The notes under the pieces: generated by a model
The model's database searches: none
Seen by the model: only the letters and a program-made list of their open reading frames with translations
What the model was told of the DNA's origin: nothing
Shown here: positions 1 through 11,045 of the stretch, in pieces
How the letters are laid out: each line of letters begins with the position of its first letter
Numbering within the stretch: the first letter of the stretch is position 1
Position numbers and translations under genes: made by a program
From: Torymus aiolomorphi
Lineage: Eukaryota; Arthropoda; Insecta; Hymenoptera; Torymidae
DNA: 64,000 nucleotides
Reading direction: 5' to 3'
Assembly (NCBI GenBank): GCA_036365515.1
Contig: CM070877.1
Location: 64,740,522-64,804,521, forward strand

Positions 1-725
1 TTCCGTGTACTTGTGGCGTCCATACCTGGGTTACTTTTGATGCATTTTACGAATACTTCCCTATCCAGCTTCTTCGCCACCCAACCCTTGTGTAGAATTC
101 GTGGCGGATTGAGTTTGCAGCTTTTAAACTTAAAACATATGTAGCGGTGTTGCTAAACGATTCTTCTTTCAGGACCTCTCAATTGCGCAGGTTTCTCATC
201 TGTGCTGGACGGACGAAGGTAAGGTCCAGTACCGAGAGGGTGGCTCTTCATTCGAATATCTCTATTCCTGGGTGGTCAATTACCGCCAAGTCAAGCGAGG
301 TCATCAGCTCGTTCAGCGTTTGCCCTTTTCCATCTTCCGGGCTGTTACTCCATGATCTCGTCTTAGCGTTGAAGTCTCCTGCTATTGCAACTGGCTCTGT
401 ATGCTATCTCACGCTGTCTTGTAGCTCCTCTAGATCTAGTTGAAAGGCCTGTATAGGGCTGTTAGGTAAGTAGTAGCAGCTATAGACTGCAGTGTCCCCC
501 AGTGTGAAGCAAACGTAGCCGTTTCCTTGTTTGATTGATCTCACTTGTACGTCGGCTCCTTATAGGGCCAGTATAGGAGCGTCATTTCTTTTATCGATGT
601 GCTGTCCTCTATTCTCTCTGTATTTGTTCTGCTCTGAAATAAGCAGCATGCCCGCTGCTTGCACTGTGGCTGTATAGTACAATAAATCCTGTGCAGCAGA
701 ACTTCGATTTCTATTTATTTGCCAT
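1..725 (-). pseudogene. ORF2 endonuclease portion of R1-type copy A
   Basis: The presumed start is the ATG at 725-723 on the minus strand. It is followed after four codons by a TAG, so the copy is dead from the outset. Further fragments in shifted frames match the APE endonuclease of copy B: the block pairing with target-site cleavage and the region around 200-330. R1-clade ORF2 would normally continue to a reverse transcriptase, which lies outside the window. Identification rests on alignment by eye with the neighbouring copy. Confidence 0.6.
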
Positions 726-727
726 CC

Positions 728-1000
728 CTAATCTTCTTTTTTAGCTTCCGCTAGGGCGACGCATTTGGTTCTGCCTGAGCAATGGTCGTGAGAGGCTCTG
801 ATTGCCTCGCACTGGATGCATTTTGGCTCATTTGGGCCCTTCGTAGTAAGATGAGCCTTGGAGCCGCACAAAAAGCAAAACTTTATTCCACTACGGTTTT
901 CCTGCGTGCAGTTTGCCGATGTATGTCCAAATCCGAGACACCTGAAACACCTTGGGACGGTGATTCTTTCGCAAACCCTAACATCTTCTCGTAGTTACCT
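728..1000 (-). pseudogene. ORF1 (gag-like) 3' part of R1-type copy A
   Basis: On the minus strand this encodes consecutive zinc knuckles, beginning with a CFRC...H...C block and followed by CFLC and CIQC blocks, as in R1-clade ORF1 proteins, which bind element RNA. The frame ends in TAG at 728-730, two bases before the ATG of ORF2, an arrangement close to the overlapping ORF1/ORF2 junction of copy B. The N-terminal two thirds of ORF1 are absent because the fragment starts at the junction with copy B near position 1000. Confidence 0.65.
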
Positions 1001-1007
1001 CACTTTA

Positions 1008-4000
1008 TTTTCAGTTTCTTCTTTTTTGATTATCACGTACTTTATGAAGGACGCGATTTTTTCCCAGCATTCTCTATCTAACGTAGCGATCTGTTGCCTA
1101 AGTGTTTCACGTTGCTAATCATGTGCCAGGCAGCTGAAGATCGCGTGCTCCGCGTCATCAAATTCTGCTCCACAATTTGGACAAATTGACAAATTGAACT
1201 GTCTCGTATTTTGCGCTTGCTTAGGTACGCGCAAAAGCAACCATGTCCGCTTAGTGCTTGGCTCACCCGGTAGTCAAGTCTACCGTGTTTCCTTTGCATC
1301 AACTCTTTGATGCTCTTTATCAGTCTATACATCCATCTTTCTTTGGCGTATGCGTCTCATTCTTTCTGCCACTCTCGAAGTAGAACTTCACGAGTTTGCT
1401 CTTTGCTTTTTAACTTCGGCACTGCTGCTTCTTCCAATTGTTGCTTCTTCCAGGTATTTGCCCTTTCCTTAGCCAAGAACCATATTGCAGCCATACCTGC
1501 GAGCAGCAATGCCGCACCCTTACGCCTTTTATAATTGAACAAGTAGGCACCGAACCACCCATGTCGTCTGAGTGCCTGCGTGATCCACTAATCGAGTCTT
1601 CCGTATTCTCGGGTCGTCCACTCTTTGACGCTCCTAATAAGCGTGTGTGTCCACCTGCCTTCAGGGTATGTGCTCCATTTACCTTGCCATTCTTGCAGTA
1701 GTGCTGCGTGGGCTTCCCTTTTCATATCCAGTAGGGTGGCTGTCTCGTCCTCTCGTTGCTGCCTCTCGCACACGTTGATTCTTTCCTTAGCGAGTAGCCA
1801 TATCGGGGCTATTCCAGCGAGGAACAAGGTTGCGCCCAGTGATATGGCACGATATTCGCTAATAACTCGAAGTACTATTCATCGCTGTACCGCAGCCATA
1901 TTCTTCATGACTACGCTGTTGTGCGCATGGGCACCCCACAGAGGCAAGCCGTAGAGTAGCACCGAGTGCACCACAGTCGCCAGAAGTGCTCGGCTGCCTT
2001 GTTTACGTCCTTTCACATTGGGCATCAGCTATTGTAGCGCTGCGCGTACATTCCCTGCTTTGGTCGATGTTCGGCTGATGTGGTCTTTCAAGTTCCAGTG
2101 CCTGTCGATCCATAAGCTGAGGTATCGGATGCTATCCTGGAACTATATCGTGTGGCCACCTTGTTCGAGTTTGGGGCGCTTGAACTTTCTTCTCTTTGTT
2201 ACGAGAACAGCCTCGCTTTTCTCCTGAGCTAGTTTGAGGCCGTGTGCTTTCATCCAGCAACTGACTATTTCTAGAGTTTCGTTGCATTTCCACTCTAGTT
2301 CTTCAATAGTTGAAGCTACTGCCAGCATGGTCACGTCATCTGCGTATCCTACTAGAACCACGTCTTTCGGTAGTTTGAGCCGCAGCAACCCGTCGCAATG
2401 TAGTTTCATATCGTAGGGCCACCTACCGATCCTTGAGCTACTTCTGCCGTGATCTCGACTTTTGAGGTACCGCTGTCCATTTTCACCATCAGCGTCCTGT
2501 CCTCTAAGTAGTTGCTAGCGACCCTCATTAGATATTCAGGGAGTCTCCTGTTAAGGACTTGATATGTATGTTCCCAGTTGGCCGTGTTAAAGGCGTTATT
2601 CACATCGAGTGTTTCCACGGTACAGAAGCTTCCCGGCTTCGGTTTCATGGAGAGTGCTTTGTCTACTCTTTTCTGCACTTCCTGCACCGCGTGCAAAGTA
2701 CTCTATCCTACACGGAGTCCGTATTGCATATCCGATAGCCCTTCCTTCTCCGGATCGTCCAGTTTGCTCTGCACACGGTTGACAATAATTCTCTCAAATA
2801 GCTTGCCCATAGAGTCAAGCATGCATAACGGCCTCCAAGAGGATGGTGACTTGGGATCCTTGTTTTTGCCCTTCGGTATGAGGACCAGTTTTGGGCGTTT
2901 TCATTGTTTCGGGAAACGATCTTTTCCAGACACGTGTTTCCCGAATAGTCGCTCTTAGAACTTCGTTGGGGATCCCGTCGGGGCCTTCCCGAAGTCCAGC
3001 CTCTTTGCAGCCAGTTTTAGTTCGCTTATCTGGAACAGATGTACCTCTAGTGCCACATCGCTTGGGTAGCTCTCTCTGGGTGCTCCTTTTGGAAAGAGCA
3101 CTTTTACAATCTTAAGTACAATCGGTACATCTGTTGGTGTACCCGATGCTTGACTAGTCTAGAGCTTCCGTATCACTAGGCGGTAAAGCGTGTCCCATGG
3201 GTCTCAATCAACGTCGGCACACAAAGCTTTCCAGCATTGCCTCTTACTTAGCTTGATAGCCTTTTGGAGCGACTTTCTAGCGTCTTTGTACCTAGCCTCT
3301 TCCTCTTGTTGTTCGAGGCGTTTTATTTTCCGCACTCTTTGAGCTTTCTTCCGTTGTTTTTTTACAGCAGTTACTCAGTGTTAAGATTTTTGAGTTCCAC
3401 CATAAAGTAGGCCATTGATTCTTGTACTGTCTTCTCCGAGGCATGGATGCATCGCACGTACGGCTCATTTCAGTTGTGTAATGTCGTGTCAGATCGTCCG
3501 TTGTCCCAGTCTTGTCCAGTCCTGGTGTTCCCGAGATGCATTCTGCAAAGGCGTTCCGGTCAAATTTCTTGACAGCCCATCCTCTGGGTTTGCCTCGCGG
3601 GGCATCACGTTGTCGGCTCTTTAACTCGAAACAGATATATCGATGGTCGCTGAGTGACTCTTCTTCCAATATTGTCCACTCGCGTAGGTATTTCCTTAGC
3701 ATTGCTCGAAGGAATGTCATATCTAGTACCGATGACGATGCTCTTCTTTCGAATGTTGCCATCCCCGGCTGAATGATCACTATCAGGTCGAATGAGACCA
3801 TCATTTTGTCTAACTGCTGCCCTCTTCTGTCTTCCGGGCCTCCACTCTGTTACCAAGATTTGGCGTTGAAGTCTCCTGCTACAATGGTGGATCTGGGCGA
3901 TTGTCTTACGCTCCCCTCCAAGTCGTTCAAGTCTGCCTGAAACGTCTCAAGCGATACGTTCGGCGATTTTTGCAGCTATAAACTGCAGTGGCATCCAGTA

Positions 4001-4229
4001 CGCATCGCATGTATCTATTTCCTCTCTCTACTGAGTTTACCTGCGTGTTAGCCCCAGGCAATACGTGGATCGCCGCCTCGCCTCTGTTGTCCGAGTGCCA
4101 GCCACTGTTCGGGTTTCTGTATTGTTCGGAGATGAGCAGAATACTCGCTTCTTGTTCTTTAGCCATTTGGTAGAGTAAGTCTTGCGCGGCTTGAGTCTGA
4201 TGTAAGTTTATTTGTATAAACTTAGCCAT
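1008..4229 (-). pseudogene. ORF2 (endonuclease, reverse transcriptase, zinc motif) of R1-type copy B
   Basis: ORF2 starts at ATG 4229-4227 with the typical R1 opening (MAKFIQINLHQTQAA). The endonuclease spans about 4229-3290, broken by frameshifts. The reverse transcriptase follows at about 3000-2140: a 'PKGKNKDPKSPSSWRPL' block near 2870, 'VNNAFNTANW' near 2590, and 'GYADDVTML' near 2340, which retains both catalytic aspartates. The thumb region lies in fragments at 1827-1357. The C-terminal 'LSGHGCF' and 'CPNCGAEF' zinc block are at about 1230-1120. About 1,070 codons in total, the usual size for R1 ORF2. At least five frame changes and stops rule out a functional product. Confidence 0.85.
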
Positions 4230-4857
4230 TTTCTTTCCTAAATCTCCTTTGCTTCGCCAGGGCTGTGCAGTTTGCGTTTCCAGAACGATATCTGTGGTCG
4301 GCTCCTATCGCCTCGCACTGGGTGCACTTTGGTTCATTCTTGCAGGTCGCGGCAAGGTGGCCCGTGGCCCGGCATAGGAAGCATGGCTTTGTCATATTTT
4401 TCCCTTCGTTGCAGTTGTGCGAGAGATGCCGAAAAATTAAACATCTGAAATACCTCGGGATCGAAATCTTTTCTCGTACTCTGGCAATAACCCAGCCGAT
4501 CCTTACCTTCCCGCTCTTGATGATGTCCAATGCGTTCGCAGGTGGCATCGTTACCATCTGCGTGCCGCGATACGTGAGGCGCATTGCCTTGACCTTTAGC
4601 ACTTCTACTGGAACCCCAGCAACTTCAGGAAGCACCTTTTGTACTTCGCCCTCGGTTGTGTCCAGGTCCACGTCTCTCACATCGAGTGCTATTTGTTGTG
4701 AGAGCTGCAAGACTGTTGTTGACATTTTCGACGATTTGCTGCTTGTCCACTCTGTCTTTCAATAGCTTGAGAACACTGGCGAAAGTAGCATTTAGATCCT
4801 TTCTCCTAACCAGTATTGCGTCTGGTTTGGCTCTGGTTCCTACAGCATTCTTCATCT
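4222..4857 (-). pseudogene. ORF1 (gag-like, CCHC) of R1-type copy B
   Basis: Two overlapping minus-strand frames (about 4625-4855 and 4222-4725) together give an R1-type gag. The upstream part is a helical, charged region. The downstream part carries three zinc-knuckle blocks (CLIFRHLSHNC, CFLCRATGHLAATC, CTQCEAIGADH). The first block has Leu where the second Cys is expected (YFRCLIF...), and a frameshift separates the two halves. The stop TAA overlaps the ORF2 start in an ATGGCTAA arrangement, as in other R1 elements. The N-terminus is missing: coding begins abruptly at the CTAC tract. Confidence 0.8.
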
Positions 4858-4860
4858 CCG

Positions 4861-5136
4861 CCCTACCTACCTACCTACCTACTCACCTACCTACCCATCT
4901 ACCTACCCATCTACCTACCCACCTACCTAGGGACCAACCCAGCTACCTACCCACCTGTCTATCTACCCACCCATCTACCTACCTTCCCACCAACCTACCT
5001 ACCCACCTACCCATCTACCTATCTACCCACCTATCTATCTACCGACCCATATATCTATCTACCCACCCACCTACCTACCTACCTATCTATCCACCTATCT
5101 ATCTACCCATCCACCTACCTACCCACTATAACGGTG
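4861..5136 (+). repeat. Degenerate (CTAC)n tetranucleotide tract
   Basis: About 275 bp made of CTAC with frequent CCAT, CCAC and CTAT variants. It directly abuts the upstream end of the R1-type copy B. Read on the minus strand it is a G/T-rich (GTAG)n tract. Long open frames in it are artefacts of the repeat. Because R1-clade elements include families that insert into microsatellites or telomeric repeats, this tract is a candidate insertion target. Confidence 0.95.
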
Positions 5137-6214
5137 TACTTACTATTTATCGTACAGAGTACTTTATCCAACGATGATAATTATTATAATGTTATTAGCA
5201 TGCAAATCTGTATGTTCAACTTATGAGTGAGCGCAAGGGAGATGGAAAAGTAAAGGTCATTAAAGCATCACTCACGGAAATTAATAATAACACTTTAACA
5301 TTTATTAAAATGAAATAGGTAAGAAAGTATCCACATATTTGCAAGTATAAATCTAACATTGAGCGCCAGCTGAAACGTTCCCAGCATTCTAACTAGTTAC
5401 CTAAGTTCAACGAATATTAAAAAAAATCGCGGCGCAATGACTAAGCGGTTTCGGTAGGGCGGGATGCAAATTCAAGCGCGAGCTCGCGAGTAATAATTTC
5501 GCTACGATATTCCACAACGCGGTGTACAGCGATCATCCGACTCGAGGCGACGGCTAGAGTCGGTGCGCATGACGCGAGAGAGACGCGAATACGAAGTGGC
5601 CGCTGCCTACGACGACTTACCAGCTCGACGCTGGGGCGAGGTCGGAAGCGGAGGAGAACTGGCGATGGCTCACCGGCTACGTTAGGGTCGTGCAGCAGGT
5701 CGTAACGTCAGCTGGGACGCCGGAGGCTAAGCGTCGCTCCGATGCCGCGGAGGTGGCAGACGGCTGATGTGCCACGACGGCTGGGATGACGATAACGGCG
5801 TGCCCTGGTGCTAGCTGCTCTGCTGGACGACTCGAGCTTCTGAGTCTGCTGGATCGACATCTCAGCGCCGCAAGATCCTGACGGGGCAACCACGAAAGGG
5901 AATGGCGATACGATACTGTATCGCGTATCCGGTGAAAGGCTATCAAGCGACAATAGCTGAACTCTAAGTAGCGCATGCTGCGGTCCACAATGAAGTGTCC
6001 GAGCACAGCACGCCGTGGAACGAACGAGCTCTCAAATCCCCGCGAACAAGCACTACCACACGTTCTTCTTCGCGTACTAAGCTCTCCTTAATTTCTCTCA
6101 TACCCTTAGCATCGACGACTAATGTGCTAAGAGCTTTTTCTTGGGACTAGTGACTTGATGCCTCCTCTATTTCTATAGAGAGATATTTCATAAGAATTTC
6201 AACAAGATCCATGT
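5137..6214. other. No gene seen; GC-richer block 5440-6060
   Basis: 5137-5430 is AT-rich. From about 5440 to 6060 the base composition is clearly GC-richer than the surroundings and rich in CpG, but no open frame has coding character and no protein family is recognisable. It could be a fragment of an old LTR or a regulatory region. Confidence 0.5.
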
Positions 6215-6307
6215 GTTTTGATAAGATCACGGAGTTTCGGTAAGGTAAGAGTGTTTCGATAAAATTAAGGTGTTTCGATAAGGTAAGCGTGTTTCGATAA
6301 GGTATGG
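6215..6307 (+). repeat. 19-bp minisatellite, about five copies
   Basis: Five consecutive units beginning GTTT(C/T)G(A/G)TAA at 6215, 6234, 6253, 6272 and 6291, each 19 bp except the slightly shorter last one. The last three are nearly identical, the first two more diverged. Confidence 0.9.
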
Positions 6308-7679
6308 TGGGAAATGAACTTTCCTCGACTACAACAACGCGAAAACAAAGTCCCTTCTAGAAGTCGCCGAGTGCGAATAAGATAGACCACTATTTCTGTG
6401 AGTAAAAATCAAGTTTTGACTACACTCAAATTTTTCGAGTTCACAAGCACAAGTAGAATTTCTCTCTTGTTGTCATCAAGTATGACCTTATGAGAGAAAT
6501 TCGCCCGTGCCAATACAACGAATTTTTCAGAAACAACCACGATTAACTAATTTATCGACTAGATACGCACGACAATAATAATTTACCTTTACAACTAATA
6601 ATCGAGATTTCTGTAGCATAGATGTCGAATTCGATCTAGCGCATAGGAGATCTTTGTTTACACGACAAGTTTCGTATAACATTAAAGCAACTAATCTACT
6701 ACTTTTCTTTTAGCCGCATGTCCATACGCTATGTCGAACCAGGTTCTCAATTATCCTGGTCCCACAACCTCACATTCCCGAATGGAAGGGCTTCTAACCT
6801 TGTTGACCATGCAGGCTGATAATCGAACATTATAATGTGATTTTTCCTTTTAAAAGTTTCGATGAAACAAGAAAGAAAAATACACGACTATTAGCAAAGT
6901 ATCAATAATCGCTATGATCGACAACAACTTGATTGATTTGATTAACTCTTTGCGTGACTACTTTTATCGACTATAATCAACGACGAAAATTTCCTTAACT
7001 TACTAATCCGAATTACTGAAATATCAGAATTGGCTTACTCTAGTTATGCATAAGTGAAGCCTTTCAGGAATCCCTCCTCTGAATCCTCGCTCAGTACTCT
7101 GCCTCATAGCTCTTGGCTGGAAAATTTTTAATTGCCTATCTTAGGCTATGCGTAATAAGCAAGGTTAAAAAAACGTATGGGAGAGTTAGTGGTAATAACA
7201 GAAAGCAAAAAGATTCAAGCCAAGAACTATGTACGCGAAAACCCAAAATAAAATATGAACGACCGACAAGTGAGAGGTCTACCTTAGCGCAAGCAGGTAA
7301 TACCAAGCCAGAACAGAGATATGAATTTCACCACGAGTAAATGCAAGCAAAAGACAAAAAGCAAGATTGTCAAAGACTACTATCGAAAAGAAAGTTACCC
7401 AAAAGAATCAACAAACACATCAAAGCCAACAAAACAAAAATTAAATCGTTTTCCCAATTCCGATGACAGACGACCGAAATTTATCTTGTTTCAAGTGCCT
7501 TAAAAATTAAATACGACGACAAAGTAATCTCGTTTCAATCAGCTCTACACCAAGAGTTTGCTATGAGAATTCATGCAAAAGTGATGTTTGTTCTTTATGA
7601 AAGGGATAATAGCTCACTATACGACTATTAAATTCTTGCGGAATTTTGCTAAATTTTTAAAAATGAAGTTTCAACTAAT
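6308..7679. other. AT-rich DNA without a recognisable gene
   Basis: Short lysine-rich open frames at 7113-7503 have no recognisable domain, splice context or codon signal. The rest is AT-rich with scattered stops in all frames. Confidence 0.5.
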
Positions 7680-8129
7680 TATTTTAAGCTTGCTCATGAC
7701 TTTAACATCCAGGAAAAAAAATGAGTTTTATTAAACCTAAAAATAATTGACAACATAAAGCAATCTGTATTTTTCGAAGGTCAAGATCACTATACTTTGT
7801 AACTATATTGATGGCTTTTTGTATTCAAATATTTTTAGGTTTAATTAAGTTATCTTTTTGCTGGAAGCTAACAAGATAAGGAACCTTATTGTTGTAATAT
7901 ACCAGCATAAAATTAGCATGTATTAATGAGTTTTGTCCTTTTTGCCAATGTGTTGGATTTGTAGAAAATAAATTTTTATTTCGGTTCTGACATAGAAGAC
8001 AAAACTTGTGCATTTTCTAGTATTATAAAACTAAAACACTGCATAATTATATTATTAGAGTGGTTTTCCTTAATTCTTAAGCTCATATAAATTAGATACT
8101 AAACTATGTCATCTCAAAGTAAGTATTAC
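7680..8129 (+). repeat. AT-rich dispersed repeat, copy 1, with internal inverted repeat
   Basis: This segment recurs at 8381-8730 (3' part only) and 9235-9735, with blocks such as ACAACATAAAGCAATCT and ATAAGGAA(G/C)CTTATT. It carries an 18-bp inverted pair, 7732-7749 and 7826-7843 (17 of 18 matching), that brackets about 76 bp. No coding capacity. It is probably a non-autonomous element or a local segmental duplication. Confidence 0.8.
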
Positions 8130-8277
8130 ACGCAATGCATAGAGCAAATATGTCTGCTAGATCTGACAGGTGGCTTCATTCTAGTAGCATCATGATTTTC
8201 CTCTGTATAAACCTGGAATCCAGTAGTGTGACTGTGTCTGTCAGATCTACCAGGCAAGTTTGTAATATGCATTGCGT
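8130..8277. repeat. 148-nt imperfect inverted repeat (hairpin-forming)
   Basis: Arms at 8130-8169 and 8238-8277 (40 nt each) are reverse complements at about three quarters of positions. Pairing is near perfect at both ends: ACGCAATGCAT against ATGCATTGCGT outside, and TAGATCTGACAG against CTGTCAGATCTA inside. The loop is 68 nt. It sits where copy 1 of the AT-rich repeat diverges from the other copies. Candidates are a short MITE or a transcribed hairpin. Confidence 0.8.
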
Positions 8278-8380
8278 TGAATATTCCGTTTAAAGAGGCA
8301 TGGTTGAGTAACCAACCTGTGGGAGTGTATATGAATTATAGAATATGACTACCACAATCTCATCATTAGCCTTTTTAAAA

Positions 8381-8730
8381 ATTATTGTTATGCTTAACTA
8401 AACTATTTTTTTGTCAGAAGACAATATGATAAGGAAGCTTATTCTTATACTATACCAGCATGATTCGCAGTGTGTTAATATGAGTTTTTCCTACTTGTAA
8501 ATTGGTAGGATTTGTGGAAAAGAAATTTTTATTCCGACTAGTGCATAAGAGATATAACTTATGCATTTCCTAGGATGATAAAACTGAATAACTGCATAAC
8601 TTCACTCCATTTTTTATGAAATTATATCTTCTTGCAGAAGGATAAACACAAGTTAAGGACATATATGATGTCGAAGATGCCTCCTATAGATTAGATACTC
8701 AATCATATCTCCTCGAAGTACATATTATAA
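8381..8730 (+). repeat. AT-rich dispersed repeat, copy 2 (5'-truncated)
   Basis: Aligns with the 3' part of copies 1 and 3, from the ATGATAAGGAAGCTTATT block through TATAAAACTGAA to the TAGATTAGATA block. It lacks the 5' inverted pair present in the other two copies. Confidence 0.75.
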
Positions 8731-9234
8731 GTGACTCTCATATTCTAGTTTCCTGCTGAGATGCCTGCCGCTACTGCTAATACTGCCTCAACTGAAAACC
8801 TTGGTTGGGGTTTTAATGTCTACTCCTGCCCATGACTCTGACTAGTGTTGCGGTAGCATTTGTGGAGGTGCTCCAGCAGTGTTTATGGTGGTGTTGCTGC
8901 TTCATTTCTGATCTGCCTTTGGACTATCTCTCGTCACTGGACTGAAACTATGTTCTGATGAATATAGTACTGTATTTGTATTAATTCCGCCTCCGGTGAG
9001 TAAGTTATACTTGGTATTATGGGTAAGTTTTTTACTAATTAATATTATCTATCGTATCAAGGTAATGCAATATATGCAATGCATTGGTCGATATCACAAA
9101 GCATGGAAAAACGCATAAGCAACATGAGTCGTATTTAACTCATGCCGACCTAGCGGAAAAAATTCACGAGTCGTATCTGACTAATGCCGTAGCGAACCTG
9201 TTAACATGCTCAAAATTTTATGCTTGATACTACA
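8731..9234. other. No gene seen; slightly GC-richer 8740-8960
   Basis: The 8740-8960 stretch has a more balanced base composition than its AT-rich surroundings, but no frame on either strand is open across it and no splice-flanked exon stands out. Confidence 0.4.
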
Positions 9235-9735
9235 GAATAAGCTTGCTCATCACTTTAACGTTTAGAAAAAAAATTAGTTATATTAAACCTAAAAATAATT
9301 GACAACATAAAGCAATCTATTTTTCGAAGGTCAACATCATTATACTTTCTAATTATATTGATGACTTTTTATTTTCAAATATTTTTAGGTTTAATTAAGT
9401 TATCTTTTTGATGCAAGCTTACATGATAAGGAAGCTTATTGTAATTCTATACAAGTATAAAATTAGCAGTGTGTTAATGAGTTCTTTCTTTTTTTATGAA
9501 AATAAATTTGTATTCCTATCCTTACACAAAAAATATAACTTGTGCATTTTTTAGTATTATAAAACTGAAAACCTAAATAATTACATTCCATTTTTTATAA
9601 AATTATACCTACTTGTAGAAGGATAGACACAGCGATGCCAGAGATGGGTTATTGGTGTGGCTTTTTAATTCTTATGCTTCTATAGATTAGATAGTGAAGT
9701 ATGTCATCTCAAAGTTATAATTATATGCAATGCAG
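9235..9735 (+). repeat. AT-rich dispersed repeat, copy 3
   Basis: Matches copy 1 over most of its length, including the AACCTAAAAATAATTGACAA arm and the opposing AAATATTTTTAGGTTTAA arm near 9378-9395, and also the TAGATTAGATAGTGAA block near the end. Divergence from copy 1 is roughly 10-15 percent by eye. Confidence 0.8.
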
Positions 9736-10530
9736 ATTTCAGGTGAAAATTTCGATAGGAAGAATAACAAATATAAAGAGAATGAGTGTTCGAACAATTT
9801 CTTCCTTCAGATGGGGAGCTAATCAGCATTGTGGGGATTGAACCTATCAGATAAGTATATCAGAATCTATCTGCTTTAAAGTGCTTGTGAATGTGTAAGT
9901 GTACATACAAGAAAATGTTATCTTTGTGAAAAATTTTTCAGGCAATAGATAATGTTTGCAGTCTGCAAGTGATTTTTCTACAGCAGTGTCAATGCAGTGG
10001 AATTAACATTTTTTATCTTATCTATTATCTTTCGCCCTGAATAGCCGTTAGATTCACTTATTAAATTAATTAAAGTATTTTGTCCAAAGAATTGAAAAAA
10101 ACTTTGGCGGAGAAATTTGGTACTGGCGTAGTCCTTACTTTTGGTCGATGAAGGTATACCAAAAACGAACTAATCAGAGACTTTCAAAAAGGGTCATAAA
10201 AAAATACTGGTGTATTCTACAAATAAAATGCAAACTTTTTCCCAATCAATGTTCTATATAAAAAGTTTCAAGATTTTGAGTAAAAAAATGAATAAACTTG
10301 GATTTTAAGCAAAAATTTCAAAAACTTTGAATTTTCAATGTTGTATAACTTTTCTATTTATGCAAATATCAACTTAAAATTTGAGGAACATGTTTTTTTT
10401 TTTTTTTTTTTTTCATAAAAAATAAAAGTAAACGAGTTTTGAGCGATTTTAAAATTTTCACATGCTCACTTCACCTGAAACATCGCATATATCTCTCTAT
10501 ACTATATAGCCGTAAGCGTTATTTGTGTCA
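9736..10530. other. AT-rich non-coding DNA with a poly(T) run
   Basis: No open frame or family is recognised. A poly(T) run of about 23 lies at 10391-10413. Confidence 0.5.
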
Positions 10531-10725
10531 CGCAGACCCCCCTCGCCCCCCCTCAGACCCACCTCAGTCCCCCCTCTAAATAACGTAAAATTGTGATTTT
10601 TTTACGTTATTTGGAGCATGGCAGAGCCCCCCCTCGCCGCCCTCGTACCCCTTCGTACCCCCCTCGACCCCCCTCAGATCCCCCTCGTGACCCCCCTCAG
10701 GCCCCCCTCGTGAACCCCCTTATTT
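10531..10725 (+). repeat. C-rich CCCCCCTC-type block with central palindrome
   Basis: Two C-rich stretches (10531-10577 and about 10626-10725) of degenerate CCCCCTC(G/A) units flank a near-perfect palindrome: arms 10578-10590 and 10600-10612 pair over 13 bp (AAATAACGTAAAA with TTTTACGTTATTT) around a 9-nt loop. The complementary strand has multiple G-runs that could form quadruplex structure. Confidence 0.8.
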
Positions 10726-10883
10726 CTAAAACATATATCAGATAAAATAACTTCACTGATCAGTGTGCTCTATGTTGGTAAATTGTTACAATGTCCGCTC
10801 TCTACTTGAGTTTTGTGTATATTTAAAAAAATACAATATTCCCATTGCACCAATTTGTTGGTGTTGGCTCGAATATTCCCATT

Positions 10884-11045
10884 TTTTTTATTGAAACGAA
10901 AAATAGTTATCTACATCACCTTAAATGTACCTTAACAGAAGGGTTGGATATTTATTTAAAGTGGGTATCTTTCGCCAATAGTTCTACATAAACACTTATC
11001 TTATATGTTATTACAAATATATTTTTGAGGAATAGTTTAGTGGAA
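10884..11045 (+). repeat. Dispersed repeat, left copy (inverted relative to 15750-15914)
   Basis: Contains the signature GGTATCTTTCGCCAATAGTT. The same 160-bp sequence is present in reverse orientation at 15750-15914, and shorter copies occur at 14826-14890 (reverse) and 61920-61980 (forward). The inverted pair brackets the 11399-14779 transposon but extends well outside it. Confidence 0.8.

Larger units (their letters stand above)
1..1000 (-). mobile_element. R1-clade non-LTR retrotransposon, copy A (partial, decayed)
   Basis: Minus-strand reading gives the end of a gag-like ORF1 with CCHC zinc knuckles followed by the start of an APE-type endonuclease ORF2. It parallels the better-preserved copy at 1000-4860, for example the zinc-knuckle block and the endonuclease block near 200-300, which matches the block near 3700-3790. 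The copy runs off the left edge of the window, so its reverse transcriptase is not visible. Upstream it begins inside ORF1, directly after the C-terminal coding of copy B, so the two copies are head to tail. Several stops and frameshifts make it non-functional. Confidence 0.75.
1000..4860 (-). mobile_element. R1-clade non-LTR retrotransposon, copy B
   Basis: On the minus strand, from 4860 down to about 1000, the order is ORF1 with zinc knuckles, then ORF2 with APE endonuclease, reverse transcriptase (YADD motif) and the C-terminal CCHC motif with the 'SGHGCF' block typical of the R1 clade. The 5' end is truncated within ORF1 and meets a CTAC repeat tract directly. The 3' end has no visible poly(A) or 3' UTR: the ORF2 C-terminus runs straight into copy A. 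Many frameshifts and stops are present. R1-clade members are known for sequence-specific insertion into rDNA, telomeric repeats or microsatellites; no rDNA is seen here. Confidence 0.85.

Noticed and set aside
1..4860. 28S rDNA as insertion target for the R1-type copies
   Set aside because: No rRNA-like sequence flanks the elements in this window; the visible flank is a tetranucleotide repeat.
4656..5226. Tyr/Leu/Pro/Thr-rich plus-strand frames of 173 and 136 codons
   Set aside because: Generated by the (CTAC)n tract and by antisense of the R1-type ORF1.
5425..5490. tRNA-like A box (TGACTAAGCGG) and weak B-box-like sequence
   Set aside because: B box matches poorly and no cloverleaf could be drawn; possibly chance or a decayed SINE head.
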